Positions 6,068 to 6,489 of a stretch of 6,489 nt of DNA are shown here, piece by piece (within the stretch, counting starts at the first letter, position 1; the number at the start of each line of letters is the position of its first letter). Origin of the DNA: Myxococcales bacterium (GTDB lineage Bacteria; Myxococcota; Polyangia; Fen-1088). The notes below the pieces were generated by a model, which was not told the DNA's origin, did not search any database, and was given only the letters and a program-made list of their open reading frames with translations. The stretch covers positions 47,370-53,858 of the forward strand of contig PMBY01000331.1 in NCBI GenBank assembly GCA_003153875.1, in the 5' to 3' direction. Both the position numbers and the translations under genes were made by a program.

Positions 6068-6489
6068 ATGAACGCCAGCTCTGCAACCGAGCCCCGCACC
6101 ACCCCGCTCTGCCAGGCGCACCGCCGGCTGGGCGCCAAGATGATCGACTTTGGCGGCTGGCTGATGCCGGTCAACTACCCCGCGGGCATTCTCGAGGAGC
6201 ACAAGGCCACGCGCACCGCGGTCGGCATGTTCGACGTGTGCCACATGGGCGAGGTTCATTTTCGCGGCGCCCGCGCCGCCGAGGCGGTGCAGCGCCTGGT
6301 GACCAACCAGGTCGGCAAACTCTACGACGGCCGCGCCATGTACACGGTGGCGTGCAACCCCAAGGGCGGCATTGTGGACGACCTCATCGTCTACCGAGTC
6401 AAGCCCGACCACTTCCTCATCGTGGTCAACGCGGCCAACATCGCCAAGGACTATGGCCACTTCGTGCAGCAGGTGGGGTCGTGGTGCGA
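6068..6489 (+). CDS. gcvT: Aminomethyltransferase, glycine cleavage system T protein (3'-truncated)
   Basis: First 140 residues of the T protein, which takes the aminomethyl group from the lipoyl arm of GcvH, transfers the one-carbon unit to tetrahydrofolate as 5,10-methylene-THF, and releases ammonia. Family blocks are clear: [20 protein letters not shown] (18-37), [17 protein letters not shown] (41-57), HMGEVHFRG (59-67), LVTNQVGKL (77-85), and [11 protein letters not shown] (100-110), whose aspartate pair includes the folate-site acid of the family, then LIVVNAAN (117-124). The usual FDVSHM motif reads FDVCHM here (C58). The start is the ATG at 6068; the next in-frame ATG (codon 25) falls inside conserved sequence. 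No clear ribosome-binding site precedes it. The frame is open to the window end, so the gene continues beyond it (the family is usually about 360-370 residues). gcvH and gcvP are often downstream but cannot be seen here. Confidence 0.96.
   Translation, partial: MNASSATEPRTTPLCQAHRRLGAKMIDFGGWLMPVNYPAGILEEHKATRTAVGMFDVCHMGEVHFRGARAAEAVQRLVTNQVGKLYDGRAMYTVACNPKGGIVDDLIVYRVKPDHFLIVVNAANIAKDYGHFVQQVGSWC

Noticed and set aside
5738..6460. Minus-strand open frame (240 codons) spanning the dacB end and gcvT
   Set aside because: It is antisense to two clearly identified genes and continues across the gap only because antisense stops are scarce at this GC content.
1..6489. A defence, toxin-antitoxin, CRISPR or mobile system
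   Set aside because: All six genes are accounted for by recognised housekeeping, transport or redox families. No direct repeats, transposase, integrase or small paired genes are visible.

Overview
This is a compact, GC-rich bacterial chromosome segment that is almost entirely coding. It carries six protein genes, two of them cut by the window edges, with intergenic gaps of 26 to 140 bases. I see no rRNA, tRNA, CRISPR array, insertion sequence or other mobile element. Gene content (RarA, DacB/PBP4, GcvT) is chromosomal housekeeping. The high GC, a PBP4 with a Gram-negative-type signal peptide, and a CvfB homologue would fit a high-GC Gram-negative such as a member of Myxococcota or a related lineage. 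That placement is an impression from protein style, not something the sequence proves.

Layout: (1) 1-1023, plus strand, is the C-terminal part of an MFS exporter of the EntS-like/MFS_3 type. (2) 1054-4301, minus strand, is a tight three-gene run transcribed from right to left: a zinc-independent medium-chain dehydrogenase/reductase (4301 to 3330), a CvfB-type S1 RNA-binding protein (3302 to 2403) and the AAA+ ATPase RarA (2376 to 1054). The gaps are 27 and 26 bases, so a single transcript is likely. (3) 4302-4441 is a 140-base divergent intergenic region. (4) 4442-6019, plus strand, is dacB, a periplasmic PBP4-type D,D-carboxypeptidase/endopeptidase. (5) 6068 to the window end, plus strand, is the start of gcvT, the aminomethyltransferase of the glycine cleavage system.

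The MFS gene and rarA converge with only 30 bases between their stop codons. The reductase and dacB diverge from the shared 140-base region. dacB and gcvT are co-directional with a 48-base gap. The genes do not form an obvious single pathway: one is a membrane exporter, one a redox enzyme, and the others serve RNA binding, fork maintenance, cell-wall remodelling and one-carbon metabolism.

I found no convincing new biological system. The observations most worth a second look are: four of the five visible starts lack a clear Shine-Dalgarno sequence; a TATACT box sits seven bases before the rarA GTG, which would fit a leaderless transcript; and the reductase and cvfB are in the same frame, separated by a single TGA and nine sense codons.
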